A stretch of 64,000 bases of DNA from Leclercia sp. AS011. Lineage in GTDB: Bacteria > Pseudomonadota > Gammaproteobacteria > Enterobacterales > Enterobacteriaceae. The notes under the pieces were generated by a model that saw only the letters and a program-made list of their open reading frames with translations, was not told the DNA's origin and did no database searches. Below, piece after piece: positions 35,111 to 43,800 of the stretch. Made by a program: the position numbers and the translations under genes. Where the stretch lies: positions 62,001 to 126,000 of the forward strand of contig NZ_JBBCMA010000002.1 of NCBI RefSeq assembly GCF_037152535.1. The letters are read 5' to 3'. Each line of letters begins with the position of its first letter. Position 1 is the stretch's first letter.

Positions 35111-36721
35111 TTAAACCGGCGCCACCAGATAGCGGGTCGCCGGGGGAGCATCGCCCTGATGGAAAGCCAGCACGCGGCTTTGCAACAGGTGGTCATTCAT
35201 GGTGTGGCGCTCCTGTAAGCGCAGATGTTCCACCCAGGATCCCATCAGGAAGGTCTCAACATACAGACCCGGCCGGTCGATATCTTCATACACCGCCCAG
35301 CTGATGGCCCCCGCGCGGCGGCGCACCCGGCGCAGCTCGTGGACTGCCTGCAGGAAATCGCTTGCTGCTTCAGGATCAATAACATACTCGCAGGAGACCA
35401 GCACCGGACCGCGCTCGTTGGGGATGCTCTCCCGCGCGTCGTCGGCGATCAGGCCGCTGGTATCCAGGTTCAGGTTGGGATCTTTCTCCAGCTTCCAGCG
35501 CAGCACCGTGGCGCTGGCCAGCAGCATCCCGATGGTCGCCACGCAGAGTGAGGTGGCGGTATTCACGTGGGAGGCAATCTGGCCCCAGAGGGCGCTGCCC
35601 ACGGTCATCGAGCCGAAAAACACCGTCAGATAGACCGCCAGCGCCCGGGCCTTCACCCAACGCGCGGCGCTGCGCTGCGCGCCAAGGTTGAGGGTGGAGA
35701 GCACCGCGATCCACGCAAAGCCGGTGAAGAACTCAAACAGGTTCAGCAGCCAGAAGTGGCGCACAAAGGCCAGCGCCAGCATGGTGATAGCGAAGACCAG
35801 GCTTGCCGCCACCATCAGCCGATCGGCGTTCAGGCGCTGGCGCAGACGCGGCAGCAGCACCGCCCCGGCAATCGCCCCCAGCCCGATACAGGCCAGCATA
35901 ATGCCGTACCCCGCCGGGCCGAGGCCCAACTCCCGACGCGCCACCAGCGGCAGCAATGCCCAGCCCGCGCTGGCGAAGACGAAGAACGCCACGGTGCGGA
36001 TTAACACGTTACGCAGCACCGGCGCGGCATGGACGTAGCGCACCCCGGCGCGTACCGCCGAGAAGAAATGCTCCGGCGGCAGGCGCTGCACGGATGCGGC
36101 AGGCTTCCAGCGCCACAGCACCCAGGCCACGCCCAGCACCGACAGGGCGTTGAGCAGAAACACCATCCACGGCCCGGCCAGCGAGAGCAAAAAGCCCCCC
36201 AGCGCCGGACCGATGGCGCGACTGATGTTGATCCCCAGCGAGTTGAGCGCCACCGCCGCGCCCAGCTCCGACTTGCTCACCAGATCCGGCACCACCGCCT
36301 GGAACGGCGGCGAGCTCATGGCGCTGCCGACGCTCAGCAGAAACGCCGCGGCCAGCAGCACCGTCGGCGTGACCTGCCCGGTAAAGGAGAGGATCGCCAG
36401 CCCCGCGGCGGCAATAAACATCCACAGCTGGGAGAAGAGCAGGTACTTACGCCGGTCGACGATATCCGCCATCACCCCGGAGGGCAGGGCGAAGAGGAAC
36501 ATCGGCAGGCTGCTCGCCGCCTGCACCAGGGCGATATCCAGCGGATCGGCGCTGAGGGTCAGCATGCTCCAGTTGACCCCCACGTCGCTCATCCAGGAGC
36601 CAACGTTGGACACCACCGTGGCGATCCACAGCATGCGGAACACCCGCTGGTGCAGCGGCTGCCAGGTGGACATCGTCGGGGCAGGCGGGTGCTCCACGTG
36701 CGCGTCGGTGATCTGGGTCAT
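35111..36721 (-). CDS. MFS transporter (enterobactin-exporter-like) with soluble C-terminal domain
   Basis: 536 residues. About residues 20-410 form an MFS carrier of the MFS_3/EntS-like class (FRMLWIATVVSNVGSWMSDVG). The last 100 residues are soluble and contain two beta-alpha repeats (SCEYVIDPEAASDFLQAVHE, RAGAISWAVYEDIDRPG) resembling antibiotic-biosynthesis monooxygenase (dimeric alpha-beta barrel) domains. The gene overlaps doxX by 4 bp. An exporter role is more likely than uptake for this subfamily, but substrate is unknown. Confidence 0.83.
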   Translation of the reverse strand: MTQITDAHVEHPPAPTMSTWQPLHQRVFRMLWIATVVSNVGSWMSDVGVNWSMLTLSADPLDIALVQAASSLPMFLFALPSGVMADIVDRRKYLLFSQLWMFIAAAGLAILSFTGQVTPTVLLAAAFLLSVGSAMSSPPFQAVVPDLVSKSELGAAVALNSLGINISRAIGPALGGFLLSLAGPWMVFLLNALSVLGVAWVLWRWKPAASVQRLPPEHFFSAVRAGVRYVHAAPVLRNVLIRTVAFFVFASAGWALLPLVARRELGLGPAGYGIMLACIGLGAIAGAVLLPRLRQRLNADRLMVAASLVFAITMLALAFVRHFWLLNLFEFFTGFAWIAVLSTLNLGAQRSAARWVKARALAVYLTVFFGSMTVGSALWGQIASHVNTATSLCVATIGMLLASATVLRWKLEKDPNLNLDTSGLIADDARESIPNERGPVLVSCEYVIDPEAASDFLQAVHELRRVRRRAGAISWAVYEDIDRPGLYVETFLMGSWVEHLRLQERHTMNDHLLQSRVLAFHQGDAPPATRYLVAPV

Positions 36722-37131
36722 GCGAATCTCTCCGTTACACGCGAGCGGATCCGCCACGCGCCGGGGCCGGTGATCGCCAGCGTGGTGAAGACGATCAGCA
36801 GCAGCCAGCCAAACTGACCTTCGGCAATCGACCAGCCGGGATGCACCACCAGCATCGCCACCAGCAGCACGGCGATGATGGGCACGCAGGCCAGCCGGGT
36901 CGCCACGCCGAAGAGGATCAGGATCGGGCAGATCACTTCGGCGACGATCGCCGGGATCAGGCTGAAGTACGGCCCGAAGCCAAAGGGATCTTCGATCCGC
37001 GTCAGTTCTTCGCTGAAATGCATGACCTTCGGCAGGCCGTGCACGTACAGCAGCAGCAGGCTGCCGGTGATGCGCAGGAAGAACAGCCCCAGGTCAATCC
37101 GGGGCAGGTTAGGTTGGGTTGAGTTCATCAT
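36718..37131 (-). CDS. DoxX-family membrane protein
   Basis: 137 residues, four predicted membrane helices: LGLFFLRITGSLLLLYVHG, then IPAIVAEVICPILILFGVA, VPIIAVLLVAMLVV and WLLLIVFTTLAITG. This is the DoxX/DoxD layout, a family tied to redox processes in the membrane. It starts 2 bp after the amidohydrolase stop and overlaps the MFS gene. Confidence 0.85.
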   Translation of the reverse strand: MMNSTQPNLPRIDLGLFFLRITGSLLLLYVHGLPKVMHFSEELTRIEDPFGFGPYFSLIPAIVAEVICPILILFGVATRLACVPIIAVLLVAMLVVHPGWSIAEGQFGWLLLIVFTTLAITGPGAWRIRSRVTERFA

Positions 37132-37133
37132 GA

Positions 37134-39005
37134 TCAGAACGCGAAGCAGCTGCAGCCCAGCGCTCCCCAGAAGGCGTTATCGTCGGCTACCGGCATCTCT
37201 GCGGTGCGGGCAAAGTCGTGGGCGTGGTTGTGCACTCCGCACGGGCCGCTGCAGTGGTGCACGGCGCTCATCCCCACGCGGGCAGCCTGCGGTGGCGCGC
37301 TGCGGTAATGACCTGGCACCTTGACCACCGGGGACCACTCCGGCAATACCGGGATGGCAGGCGGAGCCAGCGGGCCGAAGCTGCCCGCGGCGTAGACGAT
37401 GTTGCCGTCCACCACCGTCAGCACCGACTCGATGCCCTTGATCTCCTCTTCCGGCACGCGGAAGAAATCTTTGCTCAGCACCGCCAGATCCGCGAGCTGG
37501 CCTTTCTTGATCTGCCCCTTGTGGTTCTGTTCGTTGGAGAACCACGCGCTGCCCTGGGTCCAGAGCATCAGGGCGGAGTCGCGATCCAGACGGGCGCTGT
37601 GATCGTACATCTGCATTCCGCCGACGGTACGGCCAGAGACCAGCCAGTAGAGCGCGGTCCACGGGTTGTAGCTCGCCACGCGGGTGGCATCGGTGCCCAG
37701 ACCTACCGGCACGCCGGTCTCCAGCATACGGGTCACTGGCGGGGTGTGGCGCACCGCCTCCATGCCGTAGCGCTCGGCGAAGTATTCGCCCTGGAAGGCC
37801 ATGCGGTGCTGTACGGCGATGCCGCCGCCCAGGGCCTTGATGCGGTCGATGTTGCGCTGGGTGACGGTCTCGGCGTGGTCAAAGAACCAGTGCAGGCCGT
37901 TGAACGGAATATCGCGGTTGACCTTCTCGAAGACGTCCAGCATCCGGCTGATGGACTCGTCGTAGGTGGCATGCAGGCGGAACGGCCAGCGGTGCTCTAC
38001 CAGATGGCGCACCACGCGCTCCAGCTCGTCCTCCATGCCGGGGGCCAGATCCGGGCGCGGCTCGAGGAAATCCTCGAAGTCGGCGGCGGAGAAGACCAGC
38101 ATCTCGCCCGCGCCGTTATGGCGGAAGAAGTCGGTGCCCTGGCCCGGCTTGAGCATGTCGGTCCACTTCTCGAAATCTTCCAGCTCGTGGCCCGGACGCT
38201 GGGTAAACAGGTTGTAGGCGATGCGGATCGTCATCTGTTTTTTCTCGTGCAGCTCGGCGATCACCTCGTAGTCTTCCGGGTAGTTCTGGAAACCGCCGCC
38301 CGCGTCGATGGCGCTGGTTAAGCCCAGACGGTTCAGCTCGCGCATAAACTGGCGGGTGGAGTTGACCTGCTGCTCCAGCGGCAGTTTTGGTCCCTTGGCG
38401 AGGGTGGCGTAGAGGATCATGGCGTTCGGACGGGCGATCAGCATCCCGGTCGGGTTGCCGTTGGCGTCGCGCTGGATCTCACCCCCCGGCGGGTTCGGCG
38501 TGTCTTTGGTGTAGCCCACCACCTTCAGCGCGGCGCGGTTGAGCAGGGCGCGGTCATACAGGTGCAGGATAAACACCGGGGTCTCCGGCGCGGCCTCGTT
38601 GATCTCGTCCAGGGTTGGCATCCGGCGCTCGGCAAACTGGAACTCGCTCCAGCCGCCCACCACGCGCACCCACTGGGGTGACGGGGTGCGCAGGGCCTGC
38701 TCTTTCAGCATCCGCAGGGCGTCGGCCAGCGAGGGCACCCCTTCCCAGCGCAGTTCAAGGTTGTAGTTCAGCCCGCCGCGGATCAGGTGCAGGTGCGAGT
38801 CGTTGAGGCCCGGGATGGCGGTATGGCCTTTGAGATCCACCACTTTGGTGGCGTCGTCGTGGTACTGCATCACCTCGGCAACGGTGCCCACTGCAAGGAA
38901 TTTGCCGTCACGCACGGCCACCGCTTCGGCGAGGGGATTTTCACGATCGACGGTATGAAACTGGCCATTTACCAGAATCAAATCTGCTTTGGCAGAGGAA
39001 GTCAT
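37134..39005 (-). CDS. amidohydrolase family protein (YtcJ-like)
   Basis: 623 residues, Amidohydro_3 type TIM-barrel metal hydrolase. The metal motif HxH appears in LNDSHLHLIRGG near 70, further ligands in LHATYDES (about 345) and WFFDHAETV (about 375), and the barrel Asp in GLGTDATRV near 450. A composite beta-sandwich domain includes the N-terminal LILVNGQFHTVDRE and C-terminal LAVLSKD. Residues after about 560 form an extra tail with His/Cys clusters (VHHCSGPCGVHNHAH, CSCFAF) that could bind metal. Substrate unknown. First gene of a minus-strand operon; ATG 39005 follows CAGGAG. Confidence 0.85.
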   Translation of the reverse strand: MTSSAKADLILVNGQFHTVDRENPLAEAVAVRDGKFLAVGTVAEVMQYHDDATKVVDLKGHTAIPGLNDSHLHLIRGGLNYNLELRWEGVPSLADALRMLKEQALRTPSPQWVRVVGGWSEFQFAERRMPTLDEINEAAPETPVFILHLYDRALLNRAALKVVGYTKDTPNPPGGEIQRDANGNPTGMLIARPNAMILYATLAKGPKLPLEQQVNSTRQFMRELNRLGLTSAIDAGGGFQNYPEDYEVIAELHEKKQMTIRIAYNLFTQRPGHELEDFEKWTDMLKPGQGTDFFRHNGAGEMLVFSAADFEDFLEPRPDLAPGMEDELERVVRHLVEHRWPFRLHATYDESISRMLDVFEKVNRDIPFNGLHWFFDHAETVTQRNIDRIKALGGGIAVQHRMAFQGEYFAERYGMEAVRHTPPVTRMLETGVPVGLGTDATRVASYNPWTALYWLVSGRTVGGMQMYDHSARLDRDSALMLWTQGSAWFSNEQNHKGQIKKGQLADLAVLSKDFFRVPEEEIKGIESVLTVVDGNIVYAAGSFGPLAPPAIPVLPEWSPVVKVPGHYRSAPPQAARVGMSAVHHCSGPCGVHNHAHDFARTAEMPVADDNAFWGALGCSCFAF

Positions 39006-39067
39006 AACTGCTCCTGACTGAGAGGGGAAATGTCAGGATTATTGGAACCGCTTACATGAAAGATCCA

Positions 39068-39147
39068 GTTATACAATAGGATAGCTATACCAAAGTATAA
39101 CTATACCAACGTATAACTATACCTAAGGTTAACTATACGAAGAGATA
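39068..39147. repeat. five 16-bp tandem repeats, probable operator array
   Basis: Units at 39068, 39084, 39100, 39116 and 39132, each 16 bp, with consensus ACTATACCAAAGTATA. The second and third units contain the dyad TATAC-N4-GTATA. All lie between the divergent amidohydrolase and hydrolase operons, 63 bp from one start and about 70 bp from the other. A 16-bp period with dyads suggests side-by-side binding of a dimeric regulator. Confidence 0.85.
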
Positions 39148-39216
39148 ATTACGCCAGACCTGCGGGGAACATAGGATGCCAGTTGATTTCACCTGTTAAC
39201 CTCACTGGATACCATT

Positions 39217-39909
39217 ATGTCTAACTCAAAACTCGAAGTGTTAACCCCGGATAACTGCCAGATGATCTTCATCGACCAGCAGCCGCAGATGGCGTTTGGC
39301 GTGCAGTCTATCGATCGTCAGGTGCTGAAAAACAACGTGGTGGGCCTGGCGAAAGCGGCCAGCGTGTTCAACATCCCGACCATCATCACCACCGTGGAAA
39401 CCCAGAGCTTCTCCGGCAACACCTTCCCGGAACTGCTGGACGTCTTCCCGGGCAAAGACATTCTTGAGCGTACCTCCATGAACTCCTGGGATGACCAGAA
39501 AGTGCGTGACGCCCTGAAAGCCAACGGCAAGAAGAAAGTGGTAGTGTCCGGCCTGTGGACCGAAGTGTGCAACAACACCTTCGCCCTGTGCGCCATGCTG
39601 GAAGGTGACTACGAGATCTACATGGTGGCGGACGCCTCCGGCGGCACCTCGAAAGAAGCGCACGACTTCGCCATGCAGCGCATGATCCAGGCTGGCGTGA
39701 TCCCGGTCACCTGGCAGCAGGTGCTGCTGGAGTGGCAGCGTGACTGGGCCCACAAAGAGACCTACAACGCGGTGATGGATATCGTGCGTGAGCACTCCGG
39801 TGCCTACGGTATGGGCGTGGATTACGCCTACACCATGGTGCACAAAGCCCCATCTCGCCAGAAGAGCGAGCACGAAACCCTGGCGCCGGTACCGGCCCCG
39901 GTTCGCTAA
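39217..39909 (+). CDS. isochorismatase-like cysteine hydrolase (YcaC family)
   Basis: 230 residues. Catalytic elements of the family: D20 in MIFIDQQPQM, a Lys near 80 and the nucleophile C118 in GLWTEVCNN. It resembles YcaC-type hydrolases, whose natural substrate is unknown. First gene of a plus-strand operon with two XapX proteins and a receiver-kinase pair; divergent from the amidohydrolase operon across the 16-bp repeats. Confidence 0.87.
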   Translation: MSNSKLEVLTPDNCQMIFIDQQPQMAFGVQSIDRQVLKNNVVGLAKAASVFNIPTIITTVETQSFSGNTFPELLDVFPGKDILERTSMNSWDDQKVRDALKANGKKKVVVSGLWTEVCNNTFALCAMLEGDYEIYMVADASGGTSKEAHDFAMQRMIQAGVIPVTWQQVLLEWQRDWAHKETYNAVMDIVREHSGAYGMGVDYAYTMVHKAPSRQKSEHETLAPVPAPVR

Positions 39910-39968
39910 GTTTGCAGCGGCAGGCTGGGCCCTCATCCGGCCTGCTGCTGACCTTTCTGGAGTTCACC

Positions 39969-40178
39969 ATGAGTACTGGGTTAATTTCCCTCGCGGCAGG
40001 CGTGTTAATCGGCCTGCTGTACGCGCTGCTGAAAGTCCGTTCTCCCGCCCCGCCCGCGCTGGCCTTGATTGGCCTGCTGGGGATGCTGGCTGGCGAGCAG
40101 GCCACCCGCCATTTTCTGCATGCTGACGACAGCGCGCAAAAGGCACCCGTCACCCTCTCCACAGGAGCCTCGTCATGA
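39969..40178 (+). CDS. XapX domain protein 1
   Basis: 69 residues: two hydrophobic helices with the XapX (DUF1427) pattern LAAGVLIGLLYALLKVRSPAPP then LGMLAGEQ. Small inner-membrane protein of unknown role. ATG 39969 follows GGAG; the stop overlaps the next start (ATGA). Confidence 0.82.
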   Translation: MSTGLISLAAGVLIGLLYALLKVRSPAPPALALIGLLGMLAGEQATRHFLHADDSAQKAPVTLSTGASS

Positions 40179-40432
40179 AAGCCTGGGTCGTTTCGCTGAG
40201 CTGTGGAATTCTGGCAGGGGTTATTTATGCCGCAATTGATGTACACTCGCCCGCGCCGCCGGTAGTTGCCCTGCTGGGGCTGTTTGGCATGCTGGTGGGC
40301 GAACAGCTGATCCCGATTGGCCGTCGCCTGTTCAGCCGTCAGCTGACGATGGCGTGGTTTCGCCATGAATGCGTCCCCAAAATCAGCGGCACCGCGCCTC
40401 CACCCCGTCCCGGTGACGGACGCGAGGGTTAA
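40175..40432 (+). CDS. XapX domain protein 2
   Basis: 85 residues, paralogue of the preceding gene (GILAGVIYAAIDVHSPAPPV, then LLGLFGMLVGEQ) with an added basic tail of about 35 residues on the C-terminal side. Translationally coupled to XapX 1. The two may form a heteromer in the membrane. Confidence 0.82.
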   Translation: MKAWVVSLSCGILAGVIYAAIDVHSPAPPVVALLGLFGMLVGEQLIPIGRRLFSRQLTMAWFRHECVPKISGTAPPPRPGDGREG

Positions 40433-40458
40433 TCACGTTTCGTTTGAGGAAAGAGAGC

Positions 40459-40827
40459 ATGCCGCAGCGCATAGCCATCATTGATGATGAACGGTCTGTT
40501 CGCAGCGGGTTAAGCAACCTGCTGCAGTCGGAGGGGTACGTAACGGAAGCCTTCGATTCGGCGGAGGGGTTTCTCAGCCATCCCACCGCGCTGGCAGACG
40601 CGGCGCTGGTGATTGTCGATATCCGCCTGCGGGGAATGACCGGCCTCGAGATGTTCGACAAGCTGCACCTTATCGCCCCCTCGCCACCGCCGCTTATTTT
40701 TATCTCCGGTCATGCGGATGACAACATCCAACGCTACGCTGTTGATCGTGGCGCTGTTGCTTTTTTGCGCAAGCCGATTAATGTCGATGTGCTGCTGGCG
40801 CACATTCAGCGCGCGCTCACTGCCTGA
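40459..40827 (+). CDS. single-domain response regulator (receiver only)
   Basis: 122 residues, receiver domain only: acidic pair in IIDDERS near 10, phospho-acceptor D54 in IVDIRLRGMTG, K105 in LRKPIN. It lacks an output domain, so it may shuttle phosphate or compete for it. It resembles FixJ-type receivers. ATG 40459 follows GAGGAAAGAGAG. It sits 32 bp before the giant kinase gene. Confidence 0.88.
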   Translation: MPQRIAIIDDERSVRSGLSNLLQSEGYVTEAFDSAEGFLSHPTALADAALVIVDIRLRGMTGLEMFDKLHLIAPSPPPLIFISGHADDNIQRYAVDRGAVAFLRKPINVDVLLAHIQRALTA

Positions 40828-40859
40828 CAATACCTGCAAACTCCCCACGAGAACCATTA

Positions 40860-43800
40860 ATGAAGAACAATAAGGAAACGTGGTTGAACAACACATCGCT
40901 GCCTGCTCGCTGGCCCGCCCCCGGAAATTTATCCGAAGGGCGGGCTTTTGTGCTTAAAGAAGACGTCATTTTCACCCCGTTAGGGCAGGAGGGGAGCCTC
41001 TGCTGGCTCAATGCCCGCCTGCCCAGCTCCGGCGGGTCGTTTATCATCGCCACCGGGGTGAGCGATGAAGAAGAGGCCAGCGCAACGCGCCTGCTGCGCA
41101 ACGAGTTTGCCCTGCGCGAGTACCTGAGCGACGACTGGGCCATCCGCCCGGTCGCCAGCACGCAGTACCACGGGCGCTTTGCACTGGTTTATGCCCCCTT
41201 TTCCTTTGTGCTGTTAACCCGGATCGTCGGCGCGCCGATGGCGTGCATTCAGAGCTTCCTGGATCTGGCGATCCGCATCAGTCTGCCGCTGCGCCTGATG
41301 CATCTGCGCAATCTGGTGCACGGAGATATCAAGCCCGGCAATATCTTTATTCACGATGACAACAGCTGTCGGCTGGGGGGCTTTGGCCTGTCGTCCGGCA
41401 CCTCAGAAGAGCTGCATCAGGCGCGGTTGACGGCCATCGGCGGCACCCCCGCCTACATGTCGCCGGAGCACACCACCCGCACCCATCGCGCGGTGGACAG
41501 CCGCAGCGATCTCTACAGCCTGGGAGTCGTTTTCTACGAACTGCTCACCGGCAGCCTGCCGTTTGAGCTGGGCGGCGAGGATCAGGGCAAATGGGCGCAC
41601 TACCATATCGCCTCCGAGCCGCGTCCCCCCGGCGCGGTCTGCTCCGGCGTGCCCGCCATGCTCTCGACCATCGTCCTCAAGCTGCTGGCAAAAAAACCGG
41701 AGAACCGCTATCAGACCGTGGATGGCCTGATTGCCGACCTGCGCCGCTGCCAGGCGACCCTGAGCGACGACGGGGAGATCGCCGCCTTTACTCCGGGTTT
41801 ACAGGATCGCTCCCCGGCGTTTCATCTTACCGACACCCTCTACACCGCCCATCCCCAGACGGCGGATCTGCTCCAGGCCTTTGAGCGGGTCAATCGCGAT
41901 GCCGTTGCCGGATTTGTGGCGATCGGCGGCCCGTCGGGGATCGGCAAATCGTCACTCATTGCCTCGGCGTTGAAAGCGTTGCAGCACCGTAATGTGCTGC
42001 TGGCGGTGGGCAAGGTGGATCAGTTTTCTCCCACGCTGCCCTACGCGGCGCTGACCTCGGCCTTTCGTAATCTGGCGCTGCATCTGCTTGGGCTGTCGGC
42101 GGAGGAGGTGGCCCAGTGGAAGATCCGCCTCTCCCGCGAGCTGGAGGGTTATGAAGCTCTGGCCGTCAGCCTGGTACCGGAGCTGCGGCTGCTGCTGGAT
42201 AACAAGCCGCGTTTCTCCAGCGATACCTTCTCCATCGACGCCCGGGCGCGCTTCAGCCACATGGTGCTGGCGCTGGTAAAAGCCTTCGCCAGCGCGGGCT
42301 GCCCGCTGGTGCTGCTGCTGGACGATATCCACTGGATCGACCCCGCCAGCCTGCAAATTCTCGAGTACCTGCTGATCCACGCCAGCACCGTGCCGCTGCT
42401 GATGGTGGTGGCGCACCGGGACGCCTGCTCGCTGCCGGATAACACCCTGCATCATCAGCTGGCGAGCCTGCACCAGGCCTCGCGCAATACCACCGAGCTG
42501 CGCCCGGAGCCGCTGTCGGTGAAGGCGGTGTCGCGCTGGCTGGCGGATATTTTCCACACCCGCGCGGCCAGCACCCTCGATCTGGCTGGGCTGATCCACG
42601 AAAAAACCGGCGGCAACCCGCTGTTTGTCCATGAGTTTTTCCGCCGCATCGTCGATGACGGGCTGGTGACGCACAACAAATATCAGGACAAATGGCACTA
42701 CGATCTGCACGCCATCCGCACCCGACACTACACCGAAAACGTGGTCACCCTGGTGTTGCAGCAGCTGGAGGAGATGCCGGAAGAGACCCGTCGGCTGCTG
42801 GGCAGCATCGCCTGCCTCGGCGGCAGCGGCGAGCTGGAGATGGTCTCCAGGATAGTGTCGATGTCGGTCGCGGAGATCCGCTATGCCCTACATCCGGCGG
42901 TGACGGCGCAGCTGATCGTCCTCAGCGACGCCAGCTACGCCTTTACCCACGATCGGGTCCAGGAGGCGGCCTTCGCCCTGCTGGATAACGCCGAGCGCAG
43001 CCGCCTGCACCTCACCACCGCCAGCCTGCTGGCGGAGTCGGCCCGTCAGGCGGCGGGCAACGAGATCCTGTTCCGCGCCGTGCATCACGTCACGGCGGCG
43101 CTGGACTGCATTCAGCCTGCGCCCCAGCGCCAGATGTTCCGCGAGCTGAGCCTGCTGGCGGCCCGCCGCGCCCGCCGCTCGGGGGATTATCTCTCGGCCC
43201 TGAGCTATATCCAGACCGCCCGGGCGCTGGGCAACGCCGGTGCGCCACCGGAGAGCGCCAGCGACTTCACCCTGGACAGCGAGGAGGCCGGGTGCCAGTT
43301 CGCGCTGGGCAATCTCGACGCCACCCGCCGACTGTGCGACCGCATTCTCAACTCCCCATGCGGGCTGGCGGAAAAAGCGCTGGCAGCCAACCTGCTGGCG
43401 GAAGTCTATATGCGGCAGTCCGACAACCGGCTGGCGCTGGAGGCGGCCCTGAGCTGGCTGGCGGTGTTTGGCATTCATGTCAGCCCCTACCCGGAAACCG
43501 CCGAGTGCGACGAGGCCTGGCACAGCCTGTGCAACCGGGTCGGCGATAACCCGCAGGGCCATTTTACCAGGCTGCCGCTGATGGACGACGGCGATACCGA
43601 AGCGGTGATGAACCTGCTCAACAGCGCCTGCGTGTTTGCCAGCTTTACCCGCTCGCGCCTGCATTTTGTTCTGCTGTGCCGGATGATGCACCTGACTCTG
43701 GATCACGGTATTACCGGCGCGTCCGCCCCGGCGATGGCGTGGTTCGGGGTGTTGATTGGTCACCGCTACGCCGAGTATCGCCTTGGCTTCCAGTACGGCA

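Noticed and set aside
37218..38321. 367-codon open frame opposite the amidohydrolase gene
   Set aside because: Shadow frame with low-complexity composition; the sense strand encodes a coherent TIM-barrel hydrolase.
39068..39147. CRISPR-like array
   Set aside because: The units abut with no spacers, are only 16 bp, and no cas gene is present; an operator array explains them better.
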